Source of the DNA: Streptomyces ipomoeae 91-03 | GTDB taxonomy: Bacteria; Actinomycetota; Actinomycetes; Streptomycetales; Streptomycetaceae | Assembly (NCBI RefSeq): GCF_000317595.1 | Contig: NZ_AEJC01000627.1 | Coordinates: 1 to 64,000, forward strand | Direction of reading: 5' to 3' | DNA: 64,000 nt | Part shown: piece after piece, positions 35,868 to 44,242 of the stretch | Position numbering within the stretch: the first letter of the stretch is position 1 | Layout: every line of letters starts with the position of its first letter | The notes under the pieces: model-generated | Seen by the model: only the letters and a program-made list of their open reading frames with translations | Told to the model about the DNA's origin: nothing | Databases searched by the model: none | Translations under genes and position numbers: made by a program

Positions 35868-36731
35868 TCACGCGGCGATTCGCAACTTCTCATACTCGGC
35901 GTGGACTTCGCGCGGAGGGCGGTAACCCACCGCCGAGTGGAGGCGTTTGCGATTGTACCAGAATTCGATGTAGCGAGTGATGTCCTGCCGGGCGGCCTCG
36001 CGGGTCAGGTAAGTCACCCTTGATACGCGCTCGTTCTTCAGGGCACCGAAGAATGATTCGGCCATGGCGTTGTCGAAACAGATCCCGGTGCGGCCGGCAG
36101 ATCTGCGGAGCCCGAACCGGTCCAGCGTCCTCCCGAACTCGGCTGACATGTAGTTACTTCCGCGATCCGAGTGAAATATCGCGTCGGCCGAGAGGTTCCT
36201 GTTCCGTGCCGCGTTACGGATCGCCCTGGATATCAGTGAGGTTTGGTAGTGGTCGTCCATGGCGTAACCGATGACTTCCTTCGTGCAGCAGTCGATGACC
36301 GTTGCGAGGTACAGCCAGCCTTCCCCGGTCGCGATATAGGTAATGTCACCGACGAGCTTCTCGCCGGGCGCATCCGCGGTGAAGTCGCGGCCGACGAGGT
36401 CCAGCACCTGGCCGGCCGCAGCCTGAGTGAGGTTGAACCTCTTCGGTCGTGGCAGGCAGGGCATCAGGCCCAGTTCGCGCATGAGGCGGCGGACCAGCTC
36501 CACGCCCGCGGCGACGTCCCAGCGGTGCAGCTGGGCCTGGATGCGCCTGTGCCCGTAGGTGCTGTCGGACATGTCGAAGGCTTTCTCGATGAGCAATTTC
36601 AGTTCTTCGCGCCGCTGGGCGGTCGCGGATTTTGGGCGGGATCGCCAGTCGTAGTAGCCGGATCTGGAGACGCCGAGTCGGCCGCACATGAACTCGACGC
36701 TGTATGCGTACTTCTCGGTGTCGAGCCGCAT
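35868..36731 (-). CDS. IS3 transposase, catalytic part (OrfB)
   Basis: A 287-residue DDE integrase: HTH_21-type region (ADMSDSTYGHRRIQ-like segment), then GDITYIATGEGWLYLATVID, HSDRGSNYMS, and DNAMAESFFGALKNE carrying the three catalytic acids, ending with the usual FWYNRKRLHSAVGY. The in-frame sequence upstream of the ATG reads PVASKYEFIDEM, so the natural product is probably an OrfAB fusion made by a -1 frameshift near the A-run at the end of orfA. It looks intact. Confidence 0.9.
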   Translation of the reverse strand: MRLDTEKYAYSVEFMCGRLGVSRSGYYDWRSRPKSATAQRREELKLLIEKAFDMSDSTYGHRRIQAQLHRWDVAAGVELVRRLMRELGLMPCLPRPKRFNLTQAAAGQVLDLVGRDFTADAPGEKLVGDITYIATGEGWLYLATVIDCCTKEVIGYAMDDHYQTSLISRAIRNAARNRNLSADAIFHSDRGSNYMSAEFGRTLDRFGLRRSAGRTGICFDNAMAESFFGALKNERVSRVTYLTREAARQDITRYIEFWYNRKRLHSAVGYRPPREVHAEYEKLRIAA

Positions 36732-36757
36732 CTCGTCGATGAACTCGTACTTGCTTG

Positions 36758-37048
36758 CTACCGGGGATCCTTCGCGAAGTACGCTGCGGCTTTTTTCAGG
36801 AAGGTAACTTCCATCTCCAGCTCGCGGTTGCGTCGTTCGAGTTCCTTCAGGCGCGCTCGCTCGTTCACCGTCAGTTCCGCCTCGGGGGCCGGTTCCTGCT
36901 GCTTCTGGTACTTCTTCACCCAGCCGCGTAGCGTCTCCGAGTTCAGCTCAAGCTCCCGGGCGACTTCGGAGATCGTCTTGCTTGACCTCAACGCGATCTG
37001 GACGGCTTCCTCGCGGAACTCCGGCGAGTACTTACTGGGTGGCGCCAC
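36758..37048 (-). CDS. IS3 OrfA (HTH and leucine-zipper protein)
   Basis: A 96-residue protein with a helix-turn-helix (SEVARELELNSETLRGWVKK) and a C-terminal zipper (RLKELERRNRELEMEVTFLKK). A run of six A at LKKAAA provides the likely slippage site for OrfAB. It binds the inverted repeats. Confidence 0.9.
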   Translation of the reverse strand: MAPPSKYSPEFREEAVQIALRSSKTISEVARELELNSETLRGWVKKYQKQQEPAPEAELTVNERARLKELERRNRELEMEVTFLKKAAAYFAKDPR

Positions 37049-37115
37049 TTCTTCCTCGTTTCCTTGTTCAGGACAACCCTATTGGGTGCCTGTCCGGAAA
37101 CTTCGTGGCCCCTCA

Positions 37116-37320
37116 GATCGACCAGCGGGTGAAGGGCTGGCCGAGCCTGGTGGGGCGGGTGGTGGCCGTCTGGATGACGAAGTCCTCGTCGTCAGTGCCG
37201 AGTTGGCGGGGGTCGGCCTCCCGGCCACTGAGGGTCCAGGCAGGCCAGGCCGATCTCGTTGAAACGGTGGATCACATCCCGCACAGTGTCCTCGTCGGCC
37301 TGGACCAGCTGGGGGCCCAG
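37116..37320 (-). pseudogene. IS630-family transposase remnant cut by the IS3 element
   Basis: The minus strand reads LVQADEDTVRDVIHRFNEIG and then LACLDPQWPGGRP in one frame. After an extra C in a C-run it continues in the next frame as LGTDDEDFVIQTATTRP and FTRWSI. This is the N-terminal helix-turn-helix region of IS630-type transposases. It stops exactly at the IS3 end (37115), and its beginning is also missing. Confidence 0.75.
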
Positions 37321-37361
37321 TAGTTCTCGCCGAAATAACAACGCTAGGAATGACCCGCGGG

Positions 37362-37778
37362 TCAGGGCGGTTCCATGGCGGCCATCTGCTCGTCGTGCTC
37401 GCGCAGCATCCGCATGACGGTGGCGGGTGAGGGGTGCTGGCCGCGTTTCTTGCCGGTGCGGATCACCAGCCGGGAGGCGATCTCCCGCAGGGACAGGTGC
37501 TCTTCGTCTCGCAGGCGTGCGGTGGTGGCGAGCATGTCGCCGTCGGAGACCGGCACCCCGCCGATGACCTTGCCCTTGGCGCGGGCTGTCTCCTGGCCCT
37601 CCAGGGTTTTGTCGCGGATGTAGTCACGCTCAGATTCGGCCATGGCGGCGAAGAAGGCGAACAGGGCGGCGCCGTGCCCGGCCGGGTCGTGCTTGCCTGC
37701 AAGGGGTCGGTCGCGAAGACCTCCGGTGCGGTGCAGCTTAGACACCTCAACCACACCGAAGGTCCGCGCCATGATCAA
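37362..37778 (-). pseudogene. Serine recombinase C-terminal fragment
   Basis: The frame matches the end of the catalytic domain and the C-terminal part of actinobacterial resolvase-type recombinases (ALFAFFAAMAESERDYIRDK, TLEGQETARAKGKVIGG, REIASRLVIRTGKKRGQHPS). The N-terminal catalytic Ser region is absent, and the first 20 residues do not belong to the family, so the gene is truncated at its 5' end. Confidence 0.7.
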
Positions 37779-37847
37779 GACCAGGCAGCGTCAATGACGC
37801 TCGTGATCACTACGCCTAGATCCTTGGTTGAACTGCGAGGCAGTCCG

Positions 37848-38408
37848 TCAGCTGCAGGTGAGGTACTCGTACCCTGCCTGGCGCCAGTTGCCCGCGCCGT
37901 CGGGGAAGAGATACTTCCCTTCAGTGTTGCGCTGCACACTGAAGCTGTGTTCCTTCCCGTCGTACCTGAGGTACAGCATCTCACCATCCGCCGTACTGCC
38001 GCTGATCTTGACCAGGTTGTCATCGGCTCGACCCCAGGTGTCGTTACCGGCAATTCCGTCATTGCCAAGGCCCCACCTGGACTGCAAGCTCCTGGTCGTG
38101 TAGTGGGTTCGGTACCCGTAGGCCCCGTCGATGTGCCCCTTCTCGAAGAGCTTGTTGTCGTACCCTACGGCGGAGGCACCCTCTGCCCAGAGGATGCGCT
38201 GCCACAGGCAAGTCGCATTGGAGTTCGCAAAGGGAGACGTTCGGGAGAGGTCGCCCTCGTCACCCCAGTCCCCCTTGAACGTGTCGTACCCGCGCACCCA
38301 TCCGTCCGATATCTTGGCCGAAGCAGGCGACGCCGACAAACCCATCATGGCCAGGACGGCGGCGCTGATGACCGCAGCCGCTCCCCGCAAGCGCTTTCTA
38401 CGTGACAT
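37848..38408 (-). CDS. Secreted protein with peptidoglycan-binding-like motif
   Basis: A 186-residue protein from the ATG at 38408 (AAGGGAG upstream). A Sec signal peptide is clear: SRRKRLRGAA, a hydrophobic core (VISAAVLAMMGLSA) and an SPASA cleavage region. The mature part includes LQSRWGLGNDGIAGNDTWGR, which resembles the repeat of PG_binding_1 domains, and a Cys near each end that could pair. It probably acts at the cell wall. It sits alone among mobile elements. Confidence 0.7.
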   Translation of the reverse strand: MSRRKRLRGAAAVISAAVLAMMGLSASPASAKISDGWVRGYDTFKGDWGDEGDLSRTSPFANSNATCLWQRILWAEGASAVGYDNKLFEKGHIDGAYGYRTHYTTRSLQSRWGLGNDGIAGNDTWGRADDNLVKISGSTADGEMLYLRYDGKEHSFSVQRNTEGKYLFPDGAGNWRQAGYEYLTCS

Positions 38409-38589
38409 CCAGTGGTCTCCCTTGTGTCGGGTTAATGCGTGAAGGTTCACGGACTCGACGCTGTGACACCTTCCGCACAGATGGTTTCGATCGACTTCAC
38501 GGTTCCAGCGCTGACGCAGTCGGCGCATTCTCCACCGCGCCACCAGCCAGAGCGGCTGGCGAGCCCCGCCGTAACCACCGCGGAACTGC

Positions 38590-38884
38590 CCGTCAGAGCG
38601 GCAATGCGGCCTGCGCTCGCCCCTGCAAGCGCAGCCCCAGTTTCTCGGACGTCCGCCGCCCGGCATACCTATAACCTTTCAGGGTGATGAGCCGCTGCGG
38701 CAGATCTCGAAGAGTCTCGTGATGTTGCCTTGCCCTCGGAGACGTCGAATCGATGGGCCAGGGCCACGACGCTCGGTTTCTCGTCGTGGTGCAGCTGCTC
38801 AAAGTCGTCGGCTGCGAGCAGATCGGTGAGCTCCAGACGAGGCGGCCGTTGGCTCGTTGCTACTGAGCCGCCCACGGCCACCAC
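38590..38884 (-). pseudogene. Frameshifted HTH-gene remnant
   Basis: Two overlapping minus frames together read protein-like sequence: LTDLLAADDFEQLHHDEKPS and VALAHRFDVSEGKAT in one, then LRDLPQRLITLKGYRYAGRR in the next. The first resembles a helix-turn-helix (AHRFDVS). It is probably a decayed regulator or recombinase gene. The remainder of 38409-38931 holds the promoter of the secreted protein and nothing else I can name. Confidence 0.25.
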
Positions 38885-38937
38885 ACCGATTCCCCGAGAT
38901 CACTCCAGATCAGGGGCTACCGCGCGGCTTAGAGGTC

Positions 38938-39380
38938 CTAACAAAGGCGTTGGACGTGGCGGTGGGTGATCAGGCAGGTGGCGAGGCCGAGAAAGGCTTC
39001 GTGGATGTCGTCGCGCCGCTCCCATCGGATGCGCAGGCGACGAAAGCCGTGCAGCCACGCGATGGTGCGCTCGACCACCCAGCGGAAGACACCCAGGCCG
39101 GAGCCGTGTGGCTGGCCTCGTTCGGCGATCACCGGCGTGATACCGCGAGCCCGCACCAGGCGCCGGTACTTGTCGTGGTCGTAACCACGGTCCGCGAGGA
39201 GCGCGTCGGGTCGGCGCCTGGGCCGGCCGACCACGCCGGCCACGGCGGGGACCTTGTCGAGAAGCGGCACGAGCTGGGTGACGTCGTTGCGGTTTCCGCC
39301 GGTCAGCGACACCGCGAGCGGGATGCCCTGTCCGTCGGTGAGGACGTGGTGCTTGCTGCCCGGCCGTGCTCGGTCGACCG
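38938..39380 (-). CDS. IS5 transposase, second frame (after frameshift)
   Basis: The conserved part begins around SPVDRARPGSKHHVLTDGQG and continues with PLAVSLTGGNRNDVTQLVPL, ALLADRGYDHDKYRR and WVVERTIAWLHGFRRLRIRW, carrying the other catalytic acids (LADRGYD, VVERT). It is expressed as a fusion with the first frame by ribosomal frameshifting in this group. The long open frame upstream of about 39380 in this phase is not part of it. Confidence 0.75.
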
Positions 39381-39755
39381 GGCTGGGCCCGCTTTTGGGC
39401 CGCGCCGGGCCGCCCGGACGCGGGAGGAGTCGATCACCGCCCGCGACCAGTCCAGCTTCTTCGCGGCCCGCAGCTTCTTCAGCAGCACCAGGTGCAGTTC
39501 GTCCCACACACCGGCCTCGTTCCAGGCCGCCAGGCGCCGCCAGCAGGTCATGCCGGAGCCGAAGCCCAGCCCTTGGGGCAGATACTCCCACTGGATACCG
39601 GTGTGCAGCACGAACAGGATCCCGCACAACGCCTGCCGGTCCGGCACCCGAGGCCGACCCTCCACCAGCTTCGGCCCCGGCTCGGGCAGCAACGGCTCGA
39701 TGAGCGACCACAGTTCATCCGACACGATCCAAGGCCGCGACTGACGTTTCCCCAC
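39303..39755 (-). CDS. IS5 transposase, first frame
   Basis: A 150-residue frame: SDELWSLIEPLLPEPGPK, then GILFVLHTGIQWEYLPQGLG and WSRAVIDSSRVRAARRGPK, the N-terminal part of two-frame IS5 (IS427-like) transposases with the first catalytic Asp in VIDSS. The family match is lost after GPKAGP, where the product normally shifts into the second frame. Confidence 0.8.
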   Translation of the reverse strand: MGKRQSRPWIVSDELWSLIEPLLPEPGPKLVEGRPRVPDRQALCGILFVLHTGIQWEYLPQGLGFGSGMTCWRRLAAWNEAGVWDELHLVLLKKLRAAKKLDWSRAVIDSSRVRAARRGPKAGPARSTEHGRAASTTSSPTDRASRSRCR

Positions 39756-39819
39756 GACCAGACCAACGACCGTCCACGCCGAAAGTCACATGATCAACAA
39801 CTTCTGTTAGGACCCCTTA

Positions 39820-40850
39820 GGAGGTCAGGCGGTCCCCACGCAGGCCGCGTCCAAGGGGATCACGGTGATCGTCACCGAGGCGACCAACGCGTCCGCCGCG
39901 CTCGCCCCGGAAAGCGGGACGGTCGTGCTGGACCTGCTGAACGTGCTGTGGGAGATACCCGCCGCAGGCGGCGACGCCGTGGCGCTCACCGGTCCGGAAG
40001 ACGACGCGTCCCTGCCGGACTTCTCGCCGGACGGGCGCCGGATCGTCTGCCAGGCCTACACCGACGGCAACTTCCACCTCTGGCTGATGAACGCCGACGG
40101 GACCGGGCGCAGGCAGCTCACCTCCGGTCTCGTCGATCACCGCGAGCCGCGTTTCTCGCCGGACGGGACCCGTATCGCCTGCGCGGCCGAGACGGACGGT
40201 CGGTACGCGATCCATGTGATCGACGTCGAGAGCGGCGAGAAGACCGTCTGGACCACCGGCACCGCCCAGGAGGCCCAGCCCTTCTGGCGGCCCGACGGCA
40301 CCGCGATCGTCTTCACAAGCGGGACGAACGACGCGCCCCGGGTCATCGAGCAGGTCACCTCGGAAGGCGCACGCACGACTCTGGCCGAGGTGACCACGGG
40401 CCGGGTCGCCGGACCCTCCTGCTCGCCCGACGGCGCCCGTCTCGCGTACGTCCACCTCACCAACACCGGCACCGCGCTCGTGGTCGATGGCAGGACCGTC
40501 TCCGACGAGAAGGACGTGTTCCCCTTCGCCGCCCGCTGGATCGGGCCGGACGAGCTCCTGTACACCGCCGACGGCGGGCTCCGCCGCCGTACCCTGCGCG
40601 AGGGCACCGCCAGGAACGTGCCGTTCCGCGTCCGCGTCACCGTGCCCGAGGTCCACGAACGGCCCGCCGCCACCCGGGACTTCGACGCTACCGGCAGCCG
40701 GCCCGTCAAGGGCGTCCTCGGCCCCGCCCTCTCGCCGGACGGCGGCAGCGTGGCCTTCGGCGCGCTCGGCGATCTGTGGGTCGTACGGCGCGGCAAGGCC
40801 CCGAAGGCGATCGTCTCCGACGGGTACCGCAACACCGACCCGGCCTGGCT
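39820..40850 (+). pseudogene. PD40 (TolB-like beta-propeller) gene truncated at both ends
   Basis: An open frame of about 340 residues carries at least four PD40 repeats (FSPDGRRIVCQAYTDG, FSPDGTRIACAAETDG, WRPDGTAIVFTSGTND, CSPDGARLAYVHL) and a fifth (LSPDGGSVAFGALGD). This is the N-terminal propeller of secreted PD40-amidohydrolase or Tricorn-like proteins. The signal peptide is missing because the IS5 element ends at 39816, and the frame ends at the IS110 junction (40849-40857), before any amidohydrolase domain. A GTG at 39865 could still start a fragment. Confidence 0.7.
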
Positions 40851-40864
40851 TCCTAATGCTGTTG

Positions 40865-42063
40865 TCAAGCGGTCGTAGCCGCTGGGGGCGTCACTTCGTA
40901 GCACCGTCTGTCACGGATCAGGGCCCACAGGACGTTGACCCGTCGGCGGGCGAGGGCGAGCACAGCCTGACGTGTTTCTTTCCCTCGGCGCGTTTGCGGT
41001 CGTAGAACTTCCGCGAGTTCGGGTCGTAGCGGACGCTGACCAACGCGGAGGTGTAGAAGACGCGCTGGAGCCGTCGGTGATAAACGAGTGGCCGGTGGAG
41101 GTTGCCGCTGACCTTGCCCGAGTCGCGTGGCCGGGGAGCGACGCCGGCGAAGGCCGCCAAGGCGTCCGGGGAGTCGAACTCGTCGAGGCTGCCGCCGACG
41201 GCGGCGAGGAACTCGGCACCGAGGACGGTGCCGATGCCCGGGACGCTCAGGACGATTTCGGCGAGCTCGTGCTCGCGAAACCGGCCCTCGATGAGCTTGT
41301 CCAGCTCGGCAATCTGCTCGTTGAGGGCCATCACCTCCCCGGCCAGGGTGTGGACCAGCTTCGCGATGGTCTTCTCCCCGGGGACGGCGGTGTGCTGGCG
41401 TTCGGCGGCTTCGACAGCCGCCTCGGCCAGGGCTCTGGCATTGCGGATCTTGCGGTTGGCCAGCCACTTCGTCAGCCTGGTGGTTCCAGCCCGGCGGATC
41501 GCAGCCGGGGTCTGGTAACCCGTCAGCAGCTTGAGCGGTCCGGTGCTGGTGACGTCCAGGGCCCGTTCCAGGGCCGGGAACATGCTCAGCAGAGTGCCGC
41601 GCAGGCGGTTGACCACGCGGGTGCGGTCCTCGACCAGGTCGGCCCGGCGTCCGGTCAGCAGCTTGAGTTCGATGGCGGCTTCGTCGCCGGGGCGAATGGG
41701 CCGCAGGTCGCGGCGCATTCTGGCCTGGTCGGCGATGACATAGGCGTCGCGGGCGTCGGTCTTGCCCTCGCCGCGGTAGCCGTCGGCTGCCCGGTTCACC
41801 AGACGGCCGGGCATGTAGAGGACCTCCTGGCCGTGGTTGACCAGCAGGGCCAGCAGCAGCGCGGGTTCCCCGCCTGTCATGTCGACGGCCCAGGTGACCT
41901 AACGGCCGTCGGCCAGGTCCAGAACGTCACCGATCAGCTTCAGCAGCTCGGGCTCGTCATTGGCCACCCGCCGCAACAGCAGCGTCTTGCCCTCGGTATC
42001 CACCGCGAGGCCGTGGTGATGGCCCTTGCCGCTGTCGATCCCCGCCCATATCCGGCTCATCAT
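40865..42063 (-). pseudogene. IS110-family transposase with a stop and a frameshift
   Basis: From ATG 42063 the frame reads IWAGIDSGKGHHHGLAVD (RuvC-like DEDD start) and meets a TAG at 41900-41898 (after VLDLADGR). It continues as VTWAVDMTGGEPALLLALL, KTDARDAYVIADQARM, then the C-terminal VPGIGTVLGAEFLAAVGG and APRPRDSGKV with the catalytic Ser. Near 40970 the frame shifts (AEGKK to RQAVLALARRRVNVLWAL), consistent with one missing C. One substitution and one indel make it inactive unless they are errors. Confidence 0.8.
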
Positions 42064-42290
42064 GCTCCCGAGGTCCTCGTCCGTACTCTTCGCGCCACGG
42101 ACGACCTCGCCGGCATTGCTCTACACAGCGACTTGTTCGCACTTCCTAATCGGCGGCCGAGCCGTCGTGGGGAACCGGACGGCCAAGCCGACAAAGCCAC
42201 GAGACAGCAGCCGCCTGATAGCCACACCCAGCACCCCTGGGCGACCCAACCCTACGAATGGCTCGATCAACCCGATCAAGAAGGTAGAGC
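42064..42290 (-). ncRNA. Possible bridge-RNA region of the IS110 element
   Basis: IS110-group elements encode a structured bridge RNA between the left end and the transposase start. This 227-base stretch is in the right place and has no gene. I could not fold it by eye well enough to define loops, and the CTTCCTAAT repeat at 42142 leaves the end uncertain. Confidence 0.2.
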
Positions 42291-42296
42291 CACCTG

Positions 42297-42449
42297 ATGA
42301 GCAACGCCCAGCAGTACTTCCAGACCGACGTCATCGTGCTGTGCCTCGCCGTGTACGCGGGGCTCGGGTTGCTGTGCGACTTCGCGGTACGGCTGTTGTC
42401 GCGGCGGCTGCTGGCCTGGCGGGCCTCGTTCGAGGGGGAGGGGGCGTGA
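42297..42449 (+). pseudogene. C-terminal tail of an SsuC-type ABC permease
   Basis: Fifty codons (SNAQQYFQTDVIVLCLAVYA, LGLLCDFAVRLLSRRLLAW) match the last transmembrane helix and C-terminus of sulfonate/taurine ABC permeases. The start of the gene is gone, replaced by IS110-associated DNA. The ssuB start (GTG 42446) overlaps its stop, so this was the natural ssuC of the operon. Without it the transporter lacks its own permease, unless the second permease (53665-54540) substitutes. Confidence 0.8.
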
Positions 42450-43180
42450 CGGAGATGACCGCGCAAGTGAAGGTCCGCGGACTGACCCGCGCCTTCGACG
42501 ACAAGACCGTCATCGACGGGCTGGATCTCACCCTTCACCAGGGCGAATTCGTTGCCCTTCTCGGGCACAGCGGCTGCGGCAAGTCGACGCTGCTGAAGAT
42601 CCTGGCCGGGCTGGACAGTGAGACCGAGGGCGAGGTGACCGTGCCGGAGCGCCGCTCGGTGGCCTTCCAGTCGCCACGGCTGATGCCCTGGCTGCGCGTG
42701 TGGCGCAACGTCGTGCTCGGGCTGCCGGGCTCCCCCGACCGAGCGCTCGCCGAGCGGTATCTGGCCGAGGTGGGCATCGAGGAGTACGCGGGCCGGTGGC
42801 CCAAGACGCTCTCCGGCGGCCAGGCCCAGCGCGTCTCGCTGGCCCGCGCCCTGGTGCGCGAGCCCGAACTACTGCTGCTCGACGAGCCGTTCGGCGCCCT
42901 CGACGCCCTCACCCGTGGCAAGGCGCAGCGCCTGGTCGCAGACCTGTGGCGGCGGCACGGCTGCTCGGTCCTGCTGGTCACGCACGACGTGGAGGAAGCG
43001 CTGCTGCTGGCCGACCGGGTCCTGGTGATGGACGGCGGGCGGATCGCCTACGGGGCCGACGTCGGCCTGGAGCGTCCGCGCGACCTCGGCTCCCCCGACT
43101 TCGTGCGGCTGCGCGGCGAACTGCTGCACCGGCTCGGTGTCGAGGACGCCTCGGCACATCTCCAAGAGGCCACGTCATGA
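42446..43180 (+). CDS. ssuB: Aliphatic sulfonate ABC transporter ATPase
   Basis: A 244-residue ABC ATPase from a GTG at 42446 (GGGGGAGGG upstream; an ATG at 42455 is possible). Walker A GHSGCGKST, Q-loop FQSPRLMPW, signature LSGGQAQRVSLARAL and Walker B LLLLDEPFGALDAL are complete, and the GxxGCGKST/LMPW pattern is that of the SsuB/TauB/NrtD group. The stop overlaps the next gene by four bases. Confidence 0.85.
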   Translation: MTEMTAQVKVRGLTRAFDDKTVIDGLDLTLHQGEFVALLGHSGCGKSTLLKILAGLDSETEGEVTVPERRSVAFQSPRLMPWLRVWRNVVLGLPGSPDRALAERYLAEVGIEEYAGRWPKTLSGGQAQRVSLARALVREPELLLLDEPFGALDALTRGKAQRLVADLWRRHGCSVLLVTHDVEEALLLADRVLVMDGGRIAYGADVGLERPRDLGSPDFVRLRGELLHRLGVEDASAHLQEATS

Positions 43181-44235
43181 ACGACAGCCCTCACAGAAAC
43201 CCCAGGCACGACATCCACCACAGAAACCGCTCGCACGACAGGAACCTCATGACACGCACGACCGGCCGCGCGGTGCGCGCCCTCGGCGCCGTGCTCTCCC
43301 TCACCGCCCTGCTCGCCACCACCGCCTGCGGCGGCGACAGCGAGGCCGCCTCCGACGGGAGCCCGTCGCGTGTGACGCTCACCATCGGTGACCAGGCCAA
43401 GAACCTGCAGACCCTGCTCAACGCCTCCGGCGCCCTCAAGGGGACGTCGTACAACGTGAAGTGGGCCGAGTTCGAGGGTGCGGCACCACTGTTCCAGGCC
43501 GTGCAGGCGGGCGCCGCGGACACCTCGTACGCCGCCGATCTGCCCACGCTCCAGGCCCTCTCCGGCGGTGTGCCGATCAAGGCGGTGGGCGCGCTGCACA
43601 ACGACGGTACGCACACCGGGATCGTGGTCCGCGAGGACTCCTCGGTGAAGAGCGTCAAGGACCTCAAGGGCAAGAAGGTCGTGGTCTCCTCGGCCAAGGG
43701 CTCCATCGCCGAGTACCTGCTCGCCCACGTGCTCCAGCAGGCGGGGCTGAGCTACGACGACGTCAAGGTGCAGTATCTGCTGCCGACCGACGCGCAGGCC
43801 GCGTTCACCTCCGGGAAGATCGAGGCCTGGGCCACCTTCGGGGTCTACAAGGCGGTCGCCGAGCAGCAGGGCGGCCGGCTCCTCGTGAGCGGCGCCGACG
43901 GGCGCGTGAGCGGCTACGGCTTCATCGGCGCCTCCGAGAAAGCGCTGGCGGACAAGGGCAAGAAGGCGGCCATCGCCGACTACCTGCGCCGCCTGGACAA
44001 GGCCCTGGCCTGGTCGCAGGAACACCCGGACGACTACGCCAAGGCCATCCAGCAGAACAACGGCGCCTCCGCCGAGGTCGCGAAGACGCTGGTGAGCCAG
44101 GCCAACAGCGAGCTGCTGCCGGTGAGTTCGCAGGTTGTCCGGGCCGTGCAGATGTCGGCGACACCATGCACGCATCGGCGTCCTCACCCGAACCCGACCG
44201 TCGCCGACACGTCGACACAGCCTCGTCAAGAGTGA
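43177..44235 (+). CDS. ssuA: Sulfonate-binding lipoprotein, C-terminus disturbed
   Basis: A product of about 350 residues with a lipoprotein signal (LTALLATTACGGDS) and the SsuA/TauA fold (LTIGDQAKNLQTLL, QAGAADTSYAADLPTLQALS, VKDLKGKKVVVSSAKGS). The natural start may be the ATG of MTRTTGRA at 43249. After VVRAVQ (about 44150) the usual end (ADTMHxIGVL...DTSLVK) is scattered over all three frames, as if several single C/G bases were missing. The last 25 residues as read are therefore probably not authentic. Confidence 0.75.
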   Translation: MNDSPHRNPRHDIHHRNRSHDRNLMTRTTGRAVRALGAVLSLTALLATTACGGDSEAASDGSPSRVTLTIGDQAKNLQTLLNASGALKGTSYNVKWAEFEGAAPLFQAVQAGAADTSYAADLPTLQALSGGVPIKAVGALHNDGTHTGIVVREDSSVKSVKDLKGKKVVVSSAKGSIAEYLLAHVLQQAGLSYDDVKVQYLLPTDAQAAFTSGKIEAWATFGVYKAVAEQQGGRLLVSGADGRVSGYGFIGASEKALADKGKKAAIADYLRRLDKALAWSQEHPDDYAKAIQQNNGASAEVAKTLVSQANSELLPVSSQVVRAVQMSATPCTHRRPHPNPTVADTSTQPRQE

Positions 44236-44242
44236 GCCCGCC

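Larger units (their letters stand above)
35825..37115 (-). mobile_element. IS3-family insertion sequence
   Basis: A 1291-base element with imperfect 26-base terminal inverted repeats (35825-35850 and 37090-37115; 20 of 26 match; ends TGAGGGG...CCCCTCA). It encodes orfA and orfB on the minus strand. No target duplication is seen: the left flank ends ACAC and the right flank begins GATC. The right end cuts straight into an IS630-type transposase remnant whose other half is not on the left side, so an adjacent deletion probably followed insertion. Confidence 0.85.
38932..39816 (-). mobile_element. IS5-family insertion sequence with TTA duplication
   Basis: An 885-base element. The ends share GGTCCTAACA (38934-38943) and its complement TGTTAGGACC (39805-39814 region) as inverted repeats, and TTA flanks both sides (38929-38931 and 39817-39819), a plausible target duplication. 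The transposase is read in two overlapping frames. The right end abuts the 5'-truncated PD40 gene. Confidence 0.75.
40857..42290 (-). mobile_element. IS110-family element (damaged)
   Basis: The element is recognised from its transposase. A 9-base direct repeat CTTCCTAAT occurs at the left junction (40849-40857) and again at 42142-42150, which may be the recombination core. The flanks do not rejoin into one gene: a PD40 gene lies on the left and an ABC permease tail on the right, so a rearrangement has happened here. The non-coding stretch upstream of the transposase (42064-42290) is where IS110-group elements carry their bridge RNA. Confidence 0.65.

Noticed and set aside
38857-38931. 5' part of the PD40 gene on the far side of the IS5 element
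   Set aside because: The in-frame sequence left of the element (HRFPEITPDQGLPRGL) shows no signal peptide or family similarity, so I do not join it across the element.
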